The notes under the pieces are model-generated. The model saw only the letters and a program-made list of their open reading frames with translations. It had not been told where the DNA came from and searched no databases. The translations under genes and the position numbers were made by a program. From Rhabdornis inornatus (Eukaryota > Chordata > Aves > Passeriformes > Rhabdornithidae), in contig VWZS01002359.1 of NCBI GenBank assembly GCA_013397075.1, forward strand, positions 1 through 64,000: a DNA stretch of 64,000 nt. The letters run 5' to 3'. Of the stretch, positions 39,423-50,314 are shown in pieces. How positions within the stretch are numbered: position 1 is the first letter of the stretch; each line of letters starts with the position of its first letter.

Positions 39423-39910
39423 TGTGGTCAGAGCAGGCAACTAAACCTTACAGCCATTCACTCATTCCCACTTCAGTGGGATCAGGGAGAGAAGCAGAAA
39501 AAATCCAAACTCCTGGGTTGAGAAAATGATGGTTTGAAAGAAAATGAAGGGGCAATAACAATAATGAAAAAAAGAATACACAAAGTGCTGCACAATGCAG
39601 TCCTTCAATACCCACTGACCGATGCCCAGCTGAGTAGTGGCTGCAACTCCCCCCCCTTTTATTGCTCATCACGACGTCATCTAGTATGGAATAACACTCC
39701 AGCAGCTTGGATACGCTGTCCTGGCTCTGTCCCCTCCCAGCTTCTTGTGCACCTGCGGCCAACTTGCTGGCAGAGCAGCCGGAGAAGCCAAAAACTCCTT
39801 AGGTCAGTGTAAGCCCTGCTCAGGAGCAACCAAACCATAAGTGTGGGATCAATACTGTTCTCATTCTAGAGCCAAAACACAGCACTGAACCAGAGCTCTG
39901 GGCTAAAACA
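39423..39910 (-). mobile_element. 5' LTR, near complete (~488 bp), ERVL-type
   Basis: On the minus strand it begins TGTTTTAGCC and ends TGACCACA, giving TG...CA termini. Blocks include 'cactgaccgatgcccagctg', 'atcacgacgtcatctagtat', 'ctgtcccctcccagcttctt', 'gtgcacctgcgg' and 'gccaaaacacagcactg' (plus-strand reading), in the order found in the widespread avian ERVL LTR. A TATA-like 'gcaataaaagggg' reads on the minus strand at 39,653-39,666. The 5' boundary may extend to about 40,020, where a similar 'gggctgaacc' motif recurs. Confidence 0.75.
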
Positions 39911-40586
39911 GGTTTCTGTTAGATAGCAGCACTCTGTTAAATGGAAAATAGGCAGGAGAGTCTAAATCCAGCAAAGAGCTCAGTTCCCCAGCAGAAACAC
40001 AACTCTGGGCTGAACCTGTACGAATTGGACCCTCAAAAGGAATCTAGAAACTCTAAAGCCTTTCTAGTACTTGGACAGTGTTAGGACAAGCCACTTCACT
40101 GATTTTGAAGGTACCCAGTGAGACTTAGGTGGTAGCACAGGAATAGCTCATTTCTGAGTCCTAATTTGTCTTGCCTGTTTCCTCCTTGCCGTAATCCCAT
40201 CACAGAGTGACCCAAGGAACCAATCCTGATGAGTGTCCTGGGTGGCACCATGTTCCTGCAGCACAAACTTTTCCTAGGATGCAGAGGTGATGAGGAAAAC
40301 ACAGGAATTTGCACTGTTACAATTTATTAATTACTGCATCTATTGTTCCTCTCATTACCTGAGATCAATGAATGAATGAATGAATATATGGATTTAAAAG
40401 GCAATACACATGTGCATTATGTTTTTAATCTCTGAGTGCCATATTTTTGCAAGGATCTTGTAGATTCCTAAATGTCACTTGAATGCTTATGGTAGAAGCA
40501 TTACAGTAGGAGTTTCATTCTTTTCTTTTCCATTTAGAATTTTATTTGAAGACATTAGGAGTGATTCTGTCACATAATATAACGTT
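39911..40586. other. Spacer between LTR elements
   Basis: Unique-looking sequence. The first ~110 bases could be extra U3 of the ERVL LTR. No gene seen. Confidence 0.4.
40367..40385 (+). repeat. (AATG)n microsatellite
   Basis: About five AATG units. Confidence 0.85.
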
Positions 40587-40880
40587 GACCGGGGCCGTGG
40601 TTGGAGACAAACACCATGACCCTCTGTGATCCGTGTGACAAAAACTCCTTTATTGTTCTGCACTCTCCTTAAATATGGGGTTTGAATTTCCCAGGCATAT
40701 GTGATTGGTTACAGTCCCAGTTACACATTTCCTTGGCCAATGATACATCTGCACTTAGGGTTCAATGGATTGGCTGGGATTCTCTGTATTTGTTCAGATC
40801 CACCCTATCATCACTCACCCAGGTACCTGCCCACCTCCAGACTGGTTGGGTTTTAGGTTAGAGCTTTTAGACCAGCTGCA
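40587..40880 (-). mobile_element. Solo or 3' LTR, alpharetrovirus/ERVK-like
   Basis: On the minus strand a TATTTAAGG TATA element (40,669-40,680) is followed about 14 bases later by AATAAAGG (40,652-40,659). Further downstream come 'cacggatcacagagggtcat' and the end 'ggccccggtca'. The very short TATA-to-AATAAA spacing with a tiny R is the layout of avian alpharetrovirus and ERVK-type LTRs. No primer-binding site follows, so it reads as a solo or 3' LTR. The U3 boundary is approximate. Confidence 0.55.
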
Positions 40881-41199
40881 ATGTGAGAAAACAAAACAAA
40901 ATAATAAAATAAGCCCCTTTTCTTCTACTTATTAGAGGAGGAGGTTTTAGGTTATGTTTTAGGACTCTTTTAGTGAGAGGTAAAGAAAGCTTCACAGGGC
41001 TTTTTTGCCTGTTTGTTTTGTTGGGATTTTCTTCCCCTGGTAAAGAGGGACAGGGAACTGGCCTCACCTGCAGATGCAGAGAGCTTCAGCTTCAAACCTG
41101 AAGCTCTGGGGGACACCTAGCTAGGAGGAAGGAGATCCTTTGACATCGTGGTGAGAGAACAGAAAGAAGAGTTGTCTCATGGAACTAACATGTTAACCA
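40881..41199. other. Sequence between two LTR-like segments
   Basis: 'ggttttaggtta' occurs at 40,849-40,860 and again at 40,943-40,954, suggesting a small diverged duplication at the LTR edge. The stretch may be retroviral internal DNA but no frame supports it. Confidence 0.35.
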
Positions 41200-41515
41200 G
41201 TTTGTTACAAATAAAGTGTTGTTCCTGGTTTTGATAAATGGTTGGCTGGCTGCAAGCTACACGTATGGTTTTGTTCTTTATCCTTGTTATTGATTAGATC
41301 CTGTGCCTTCCACCCCATCTATATATTGGTGTGATCTCTGGGTTTCAGGGTCTTTGGAGGTTGTCCTTGTACCATGCAGTGTTTCTACATTTGTTACTTT
41401 ATATATTAAAAGTTCTTTGTTTTTTGGCAACTCCATCGTTCCCATCTCTCTATATTATGCCACAGATTCCCCGGCTGGTCCGGTCCTGGTATCACTGCCC
41501 ACTGGCAGCAATATT
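41200..41515 (+). mobile_element. LTR-like segment (candidate)
   Basis: Contains 'acaaataaagtg' near 41,208, 'tatatattgg' near 41,325, a second polyadenylation-like 'atattaaaagttctttg' near 41,405 and a GC-rich end 'ccccggctggtccggtcctg'. This looks like promoter/R/U5 sequence in plus orientation, placed beside the preceding minus-strand LTR. Ends and family are undetermined; it could also be part of one rearranged element with 40,587-40,880. Confidence 0.3.
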
Positions 41516-43451
41516 TTTACAGTAGGGATCATGAGATAAAGGTGAAGAAACATTCTCAGATCTTTGGACATGTAACTATTTCACTGTCTTGTCCCATGAA
41601 CAGGTGTTTATGACTCCCCTTATCAATAGAATATTATGATCTGTTGGCCAAACTTCAGAAGTTTTTTGAAAAAGGATTAAATTCTTGCTAACATAGGTGG
41701 CAAGACAGAAGGCAAAAAATGAAGTACTGCCTTGTTGAAGAAAAGTTTTCTCCCTAAATTTGCCCTAAACCAGGACAATTTGGTATTGTAATAATGAGAG
41801 AACCACTTTTTTAATAGATGAAATGAGAAAATTTGTCTTACTTTAAAAAAGTTCTTCATAATGAACATCTGAAATGAGAATACTCTTCAAATGTGTCAAA
41901 AAGAAATCATACTAAGCAAATATATGCTAAAACGAAGCCTTTACTATTATAACTGAATACAAATGTAACCAAATTACATCTTTTTATTAATTTTAGTTTT
42001 CCAGGCTATTTTGTTTGTTTAGCTTGAATTATTTGAATTTTTATCAACCAATCTTGTGTGTCCTCTGGATTGATTCCTGCAAAAATCATATGAAGAGGAA
42101 TATACATAGCCAGAATAAAATTAATTTTAAAAAATCTCTACAAAGATTAGTGTGAGTGATCCTAAAAATGGACTAGGACTAGCACTCTCTTCTAGACAGT
42201 CTTTCTATAGTGCTTGGAATGAATCCTAAGCATCTCAGAAACTACAGCTTTTATCCTGAGTTTTGACCCAGAGTTGTGCTCCTGGAATTTTATACACACA
42301 TTGAACTCCATAAATAATTGCTTTTCACAGTTTATTTCTCTTTTTTTTCTTTCTCGTTTCTCTGGTTTTACAGGAATTCATATACAAAACTAAAATACCG
42401 TTATGTGGTATATTTTTAAAAAACACAGAGGTATTAATGAACTTAAGCTGCATCCACATTAGTATATCTCACCCTGTAAATTTGGTACTCAGGGAAAAAT
42501 CCAAGGTTATGGTACGTGCCTGACCATTTGTGTCTTTAAATTCTGAGCCTTCACAGTGGTTATTACCTTTACAGTGGTTCTTTCATGTGCATTTCATATT
42601 ACTTTGGAAAAGTACCTCAGTACTTTTTAAGTACTTTTTAAGTAAGCCCATTTACACCATTGAATGGAATTCTAATTTCTTTGCCTTTCTGAAAAGGGTA
42701 TTTTGGTTTCTTTAGAAAGAGAAAAATGGGACAAAACATTTGAAGCAGAAAAGTTAAGTGGGAGACAGGAGAAAGTCTCATGTTAAAGCAGCATATTTCC
42801 CATTTTAAAAAACCAAAATTTATGTATTTCAGAGGAGAGATTTTTAAAGAGACAGTAAAGGAAAACACTTCATCCTCTTTTATTTACTCATGTAAAGAGT
42901 CTCTATTTCTAAATGTAATGAGAGGCACTGCCTTTTTAGCTGGGAATTTGTATTTTAGCCCTTGAGGTCAATTAAACATACACTTGCATTTAAATATAGA
43001 ATTTTTTAAAAAATCAGAAAACAAGTAAAAACACCTGAAACAAACAATTAAAAAAAACCCCAAACAAATAAAAAGCACCAATACATTGAACAGAGATCTA
43101 TTGCCACAACAAGGTGACTGCAAAGAAGCACCACGAGCCAACACCAATACTGGGAGTGTGTGGCATCCCAGCCCAGCCTTGGATCCATCTCCCAGCCCAC
43201 CCCAGATCAATTCCTTGGTCACAAATTACTGTTGCTGCTGCTGAGCAGTTACAATTTAATATCCCCTTCAACATAAAGGCCCAAAGAAAAAGAAAAAGAA
43301 TGTAAAATATTTTTAAATCCTTACTAGAATAATTTTAGATTTTATTCTTCAGTTATATGTTTTGCCATTTTGCCAACAAGATAACTCTACACTGAGTTAG
43401 TTAATAAATAATTGCAAATTATAGATAGCCTAATTAATGTCATTCCCAGGC
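41516..43451. other. AT-rich unique sequence, no gene seen
   Basis: Contains a 12-base tandem duplicate ('agtactttttaa' twice near 42,619) and short frames only. Confidence 0.45.
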
Positions 43452-43575
43452 TGGAAAGGACAACAATCTCAGGCACGGGGTGGGATTGTTGCAGTATCTG
43501 TGCTGGGACAGGAGTTAGACTTGATGATCCTGGTGGGTCCCTTTGAACTCAGGATATTCCATGTTTCTGTGATAT
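43452..43575 (+). mobile_element. CR1 LINE 3' fragment, variant tail
   Basis: 'ggacaggagttagacttgat', 'gatcctggtgggtccctttg' and 'aactcaggatattccatgtt' form a recognised CR1 3' end in which 'tcaggatattc' replaces 'caacccaaaccattc'. This is a different CR1 subfamily from most copies here. Confidence 0.88.
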
Positions 43576-46280
43576 TAATTTTAAACATCTGCACATTTTT
43601 CAGTTCACAACAAGTTTCTGTTACCTATTAAGCAGCCTCCATTATTCTTTTTTTACCCTTATCAGGCTTCTTAAACAGGAAAGCAAGTGTGTGAAGTTTT
43701 CTTTCCTTGAGTTGCTTATAAATCATAGGACATTAATTATAAAAGGAAGGAAAAAACCCAAAAAAAAACAAGGGAAAAAAATATACCAGTCATGCATCAG
43801 CAAAAATCCCAATGAAACCTTGAGGAATGGAAGGCTAACAGAAGAGTCAGGATGCAATGATGGGACACAGGGAAATGAACAGAAAAATACAGTGAGTGAA
43901 AGTTATCTAATGATAAAAAAAAAAAAAACACAAAAAACAATGAGCATATTCAATTCAAGGTCCATTACTTCTGCCTGGTGGGTGTTACAACCCCACTCAC
44001 AGTCGATGAAATGACTCCTATTGACTTGGAAGTATTTTCAATCAGGCCTAAAGCATAATCCCTATAACACTTGTTAATCTAGATGTGCCTGATTTAATAA
44101 AGTTGAAAGGTTCTCTTATAACCAAGAAACCTAGAAGTTCTGAATGCATTTTCATATATTTCGGAATGTGTCAAATCCAAAACATAGAGCAGCAGCTCTG
44201 CAAAACAATGCCCTGAGGCAGATTGAATTCTAGCACACAAAACTCACCAGCTCCTGTAGATCACTTGTGCATTGGAATTACAGACACTGCTCAGAATGTA
44301 ATTTCCTTCAAATTCTCATTGGAAAATAAATTACTTCAGATCAGATGAAAGATCTTGCTAAAATAGTCTTTTGCAAAATGAAACTCCCATGGTTAGGCTG
44401 CTCTGAATAAGTTCTGGCTGAAAATAGCATATTTACTTTAGTATTCTGTAATTTAATGGTTTTAATTTTTTTTTCATTATGTGCCAATATAGTATCTGTG
44501 CATGCTGAGACTTAATGGCAAAGTAGGATACAATGAGTCAATATACAAATTTTTCACATGGCAAAAAATTGCTCCTGCACTGACAAGAGCATCTTTTTGC
44601 ATCTACATTCATCTGAAATACACAATATATTCAGTATGTCACAGTCTGAGCCATTCATTCCAGCACTGTTACTATATTATTCTGATATATAATTTTTACT
44701 ATCTTGCTACTTGCTGAACAATCATGATGGAATATAAAATGTATATGCAAGTTTATGCAAGTTCACAACACTTTTCTAAACATTTTTCTAAAGTCATTGC
44801 TTAAATCAGTTGAAAATGAAATACCACCTGTTAAAATAATATTTTCCTCCAATGACAGCTTTTGGCAATTTGATGGTGCACGAAAAATTGCATCTTTCAG
44901 TCCTGCTGGAATATCTTCTCATAGAACTCATATATTTTTTCATCAGACTCTTCTTAGAAGAGGAGAGAGATTTCTAGCAAATACATATTTACTTTCAAAG
45001 GCATGGGGACTTTTAACATGAATTTCTTATTTCCGTAGTAAATAGAGAATGTCTCTATTCTATCAGGAAGCTCCTGATTAGAACTGGTGACCACCAACTT
45101 TTAGGGAAGTCACAGCCTGTGTTAATCTGATGTTTAGTTTGACCAAGTCTGACAATGAGTTTTAGATGAAAATAAAGCAATGATTTACACATTTGTAGTA
45201 GTGTTGTTAACCCTACTCCAAAAACTGGATGGCTTTTAGTAGGGTAGTACTGGAGGCTGAGAATTGTGCTTTATTTTTTCATCTGAACAGTTAATAAACA
45301 CATTTAATATGCACATTGATACAAAGAATTGGCAGGAAAAAATATCTTATGATTACTGATGCCATGTTCTTTGGAGGTTAAATATCTGGAATGAGGAAAA
45401 ATCACCACCACTTTCTTTACAGAGAGGAACAGAGTATCAGTAAGGGTTTACATTTGTGCAGGTAATGTTCCTGCAAACTTGTACTGACTCAAAAAACTCT
45501 GCTCTAGTTGAGCTGGGTAATAAACTTAAATTGGAGTTTATTAAGCCAGAACAATGCTCATGACTAATCTAAATTGTAGCTCTGCCTCACATCTTCAGAA
45601 GACTTGGCAAACTTTTTTCAATATTTTTGGCTCCTTTCCTTCCTTTTCACACCCAATGATAGGTATTCTATCACTACTCTTAGCCTGAAAGTTGTCTGTT
45701 TTAAACATCCAGAAGAGAATTTAACTCTCCTAAAACTGAAGAAGAAATGTAATTCTTTAACTTCATGGCTTTTTTGGTCTCTCTTTAGATATCTTTTTTC
45801 ATGTATTAGAGGAAAGGTTGTGCAGCTAAAGAAAAAAAAAATGAGCTTTTTTCAATTGTACAGTACTTACACCAAGTACTTAAATTAACAGTGAACATAG
45901 GATAATTAAAAGTGTTATTAATGTAAAATTTTCCTAAATATTTTTTTTTCCTTTCAGAAGTATGTGCATTTACATAAAAAGGCAATACACACTCTCAAAT
46001 AAATGTATCTATTCTGGCTACTACAAGGAAACTACCAGCCTCCATTGGTTCCATCTTTACCTCCATCTCTTTTCTCCAAGTTAGAACAGTCAAATATAGA
46101 CATCATTCCACTCCCAGAGCCATGCTGCTCTAGCTTTGTTTCAGGTTGAACAACAACGTTGAGAGCAGATTCCCGTTTTTTGGTGCGAGCAGAGCATTCA
46201 TTCTGCCCATAATTTGAGTAGTCACAATTCCAGAGTTGCACCACAGCATTCCTCCCACAACTTGAGCTAAAGAAAAGTTT
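43576..46280. other. AT-rich unique sequence with A-rich tracts
   Basis: A-rich runs occur near 43,740-43,785 and 43,914-43,930. They create a 107-codon Lys-rich frame (43,691-44,014) that I do not consider a gene. Nothing else recognised. Confidence 0.45.
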
Positions 46281-46435
46281 TAGAATCACAGGATAGAAAC
46301 ACAGAATATTCAAAGCTGGATGCTAGACACCAACCTCCAACCCAGCGCAGACACCCCAACAATCCCACCCTGTGCATCCCCAAGAGTGTTGTCCAAACAC
46401 TCCTGGAGCTCTGGCAGCCTTGGGACCACTTCAGC
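46281..46435 (-). mobile_element. CR1 LINE 3' fragment
   Basis: 'tagaatcacaggatagaaac' is followed by 'cagacaccccaacaatccca' and 'ccctgtgcatccccaagagt'. The latter blocks match the copy at 54,614 nearly base for base, identifying a shared CR1 subfamily. Confidence 0.88.
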
Positions 46436-49400
46436 CTACTCTTACCCCCCTCTTCCTTGCTAAGAGACTCAGCTAAGGCTGACCACACACAAAATCAAGA
46501 ATTCCTGAAGAAATTGTGCTAGGAACACTGAAACGGGCAATGGGACTAAGACAAAAAAGGAGCAGTAGCCTGCACTAGGTGCAAATCATTTCCAGATCTT
46601 GCAGTGTGAGAAAAAGGCACATTTTTAGTCACAAGTTAAGGAAATCTGTCTCCACTAACTGTAATCAATAAATTTATTTCACCTGCAGAACACCTTTGTT
46701 TTGGCTTTTCTGAGGCCTTTTAAATGTTCCTCTAAGTATACTTCGGTGATCAAACACTCAAGGTGCAGGCACAGTTTTTCTCTAGGCATGTCAAGGTTTC
46801 CTTCTGTTGTTGGGAGTCATTTCTTATGAACAATTTTTAATTAGAGAAAATTCAATAATTAATTTAGTGAGAGCTACCTGGATTATTTCAAGGTCCTTAG
46901 AGAGACTACGAGATCATTAATTCTCTGTAACTTTCTCCTGCATATTTACTCTGGAAGGAAAAAAATGGTCTGTAACAAACTTCAAAGGGAAAGGAAATGA
47001 TCCACTTTCCTATCCATTGTGAATAAAGTAGAAACATGTGGCTTAAACCATAATCTTTTTGTGATACAACTTGATATTAAAACCATGTTTGGTTAGTTAA
47101 TGTAAGAGTTGGGACACACTGGAATAAATGATACAGGAGGGTTCAGGCACTGAAGTTCTGTAAGAACAAAGCAGACTGACCAAACCCTGCCAGCAATTGC
47201 ATTTGGATAGTTAGTGCTGCCTTGCTGGAAGAAAATGGGATAAATGGTGGTCCAGCAGCCCCATTTTCTGTCACTCTGGATGCACTGGGCTTTATGACCT
47301 CGTACAATGAACACAAATGGACAAGCACAGAGATAAATCTTTAGAGACGGCACACAACAAGCCAAAAAAGTATTGTTTATCCCTCCATGCATTTCATTGA
47401 AATAGTGCCATGCCCTGTTGGCAATAGCAGACTCAGTGGAACAGTTAAAGCATGTTGGTTGGCAGATTTTGTATAAGCCTTATCTCTCCCAAGGAGTCTC
47501 AAAAATTCATATTTTGGCAGTGGGGGTACATTGTAGTGGGTTTGGTTTAATGTAGCATGAGGTATATTGTGTATATTTAGAGATTTTGAATCATCAAATT
47601 ATTCTTAAGCTTTTTCAAAGCACCAAATCTTTCCTTTTTATATGTGATTTAGTATACTTAGGATTTAACTGTCAATATTTTTGTTCAATACTGCATTTGC
47701 ATGTGTATGATGGGATCTGATGGGTTTCTATTCCCATAATATAGAGACAACTTGGAAGCTTTTTGGTTCTTGGAGGATTGAAGTAACACAAATTTTTAAG
47801 TGCTGCACTGTCCTGGTTTTATCCTTCTTAATGTTTTCTTGTTTTTCATCCAGCTCTGTTGAAACAGTCAATTTGCTTGTGTTTTAGGGCATCATTTTTG
47901 CTTTGGCTATTGTTAAAATTTATTAGGCTTCCCTCATCGAGCAGTGATAATATTGTTATTAGTGAGAGTTAGAATTTATAAGGTGCCCCAGAGAAAACAT
48001 TTATTGCCTTGTAGGATGCAAACTACATTGGAGCTACCTCATAATTGAGTTTTCTACGAGTGCTTATGGCCACATTCTGGTATCAATGGCAGCATCAGAA
48101 AAGTGAAGAAATGCTGCTGGCCTGATGTGCATTCTGAGTGTGAAGGTGTTCTGGGACTAGGCTGAATTCCAGCCTAGGTTGTAAAAACATTGTCATTGGG
48201 TGAGGAACATGCAGATCATTCTTTCTCCCCTCACTGGATTCTGAAAGTTAATAACATGAATTGCAGATACCAATTGATTGATTTCATTTCAATTCTTCCA
48301 TGTCCTGCAGGTGCTTCTCGTTAATTATTCATGTGATACTTTCATTAGTTGGATACAAATAGAGATAGAAAATCTGTGTCCTGTGAAGACAGAGAGGGGT
48401 AGGTGCTGAGAGAATATTTAACACCCTAGGAAGTTCTAGATGTATTTTTAAGTCTCTGTAACAAAATTGATGGCTTCCTTTAATTGTTTTGGGGTTTTCT
48501 ACTGATCATTAGGGTAGGTTAAGGTTGTGTCTCACCCTGACTGATGGGAGTAACAAAAGTAAAATGTCTTCTAGACATAACAAAGTTGCCAATCCCCAAA
48601 TTTTTTTCTTAATGATTTCCCAAATTTTGCTAAGGTTAAATTGGAAAAATATATAAGACTGCCTTAGAAATGCACAAAATGCTCAATCTGGGCCATAAGC
48701 AATGATAGAATTTTTTTCTATATTTCAAATACTATTCCTTATTGTTAATTAAATATCTAAGCTTGCACCTAACTCTACTCAGATACCTGTTGGGATGAGT
48801 CTGAGCTCAAGCACTTCAAGTACAGAATTCATAAATGAATTCAGAATGTTCATAAACGTCAGTGCCCTGAACAGAAGTTGGCAGTAATTGCACAGAGCTT
48901 TTGAAAAGCATTCACGATAGTTCAACAGACCTTAAAAAAAAATGAGCAAAAATCACTCCCTCATCCCAAACCAGCTTTCATGAGCTGTTGTTTGTACAAG
49001 TGTCTCTCTACTGGCAAGCATGTCACCACTTCAAAAATACAGCTGATTACTTACTTACTTCTGACAGACACCCTGAGATTGTCAGCTGGAAAAAGCAATG
49101 GCCCAGAGCTGCTCTAGAAGTCCATGGTCTCGAAAGGAAACCTTTGATTTAGGTTTGGTCCTTAACAAAGCTTCCTGTGCCCATGGAAATGCTTCATGCA
49201 AAATAATCCTCTTAGCAAATGTCTGTGTGTCTTCTGCGAGATCCCCCCATCAACCAACCATTAGCATGCCAGGCTTTGGCATCTACTCCAAACAGCTTTA
49301 CAAGGGAAATTAATCTCAAACAAGAATATTCTGCCTACGTGCTGTTCTTACAGTGGTGGATTCTAATAATTTCTGAATTTTTTTTTCATATTATATTAAA

Positions 49401-50169
49401 TAATTTCCCTGGGTTTTTTTTTTTTTTNAGAAAACAACCATTTTGTTTGTAGTGGTTTTAGGCCCAGAGCAAGGAGAGGCTGAGAGATTCTAAGGAATGC
49501 TGTAGCTCTGAAATCACTTTGACTTCTTCAGAAATACACTGGATCTCAAAAAATGAACTGTAAATACTTAAAGAAATATGCAATGTCGTGATGTTAATGA
49601 ACAGCCTTCATTATGAATCAATATTAAATTGCAGAGAAGTTCTTCCACTCCAGATTCGTTTGCCTCCTTTGTAGTGACTTTACAATGGGTTGTATTGAAT
49701 TTCTGAGCTCCAACAGCTGCCAGGACTGAATTGCACAGTGGCAGTCCTAGTGTGCTGCTTGCAGGCAGCACATCGAGTGTTTTGCTGTGACAAGGGGCTG
49801 TGCTGGAACAACGGGGCCACTTGTGACACTCAGTCACTCATTTGGACTCCTACAGGGCTTTGTTACTAAACAATGAATGGAGTAATGAGGAGCCCTCCTG
49901 CTATTTGGCTTAACAGGAGAGCAGAGAGACTCAAACATATTTAATACTACAGAAAAAAAAGAGTTAATGAGATACTTTCTTAGTTGTTGGCAAGTGAGAG
50001 CTTTGTATTGACAAAACCACAATCAAGCATCAGGCAAACAATCATTGCATTCCTGTGTTCTCAATGGAAGAAATCACCAAGTAATAGCAGGGCTTTAAAC
50101 AATGCTAGAAGAAAGCTCCTCTCCATCCTCTACAGCCACTTTATAATCTCCTGACTCCTACAAAAGCAA
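46436..50169. other. AT-rich unique sequence, no gene supported
   Basis: A 99-codon minus frame at 47,093-47,392 lies in slightly GC-richer DNA but shows no domain. An unresolved base (N) at 49,428 ends a run of about 16 T. Confidence 0.4.
49412..49428 (+). repeat. Poly(T) run ending in an unresolved base
   Basis: About 15 T bases followed by a single N, consistent with homopolymer length uncertainty rather than biology. Confidence 0.85.
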
Positions 50170-50314
50170 CTGCAGGACAGGGAGGCCTGAGCTGGAAGGT
50201 GCTTGGAGCAGCCTGGATTGGTGGAAAGTGTCCCTGCCCGTGGCAAGGGGTGGGACTGGATGAGCTCTAAGGTCCCTTGCAACCCAAACCATTCCAGAGT
50301 TCCATGATTTGATT
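50170..50314 (+). mobile_element. CR1 LINE 3' fragment
   Basis: 'aaggtgcttggagcagcctg', 'gtggaaagtgtccctgcccg' and 'aaggtcccttgcaacccaaa' are followed by 'gttccatgatttg', the CR1 3' end and tail. Confidence 0.92.

Larger units (their letters stand above)
37919..39910 (-). mobile_element. ERVL-type endogenous retrovirus remnant (5' LTR, gag-like remnant, partial 3' LTR)
   Basis: A minus-strand element of about 2 kb bounded by related LTR sequences at 39,423-39,910 and 37,919-38,090. Both LTR ends start on the plus strand with TGTGGT and share 'gcaggca.ctaaacc', 'cattca', 'cagtggg/ctgggg' and 'tcctgggttgag/tcctgggctgag'. The internal part, about 1.3 kb, is far too short for a full gag-pol-env, so most of the virus is deleted. 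It cannot encode a working virus. The class is assigned from the LTR's resemblance to the common avian ERVL LTR family. No flanking target duplication was found. Confidence 0.75.
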
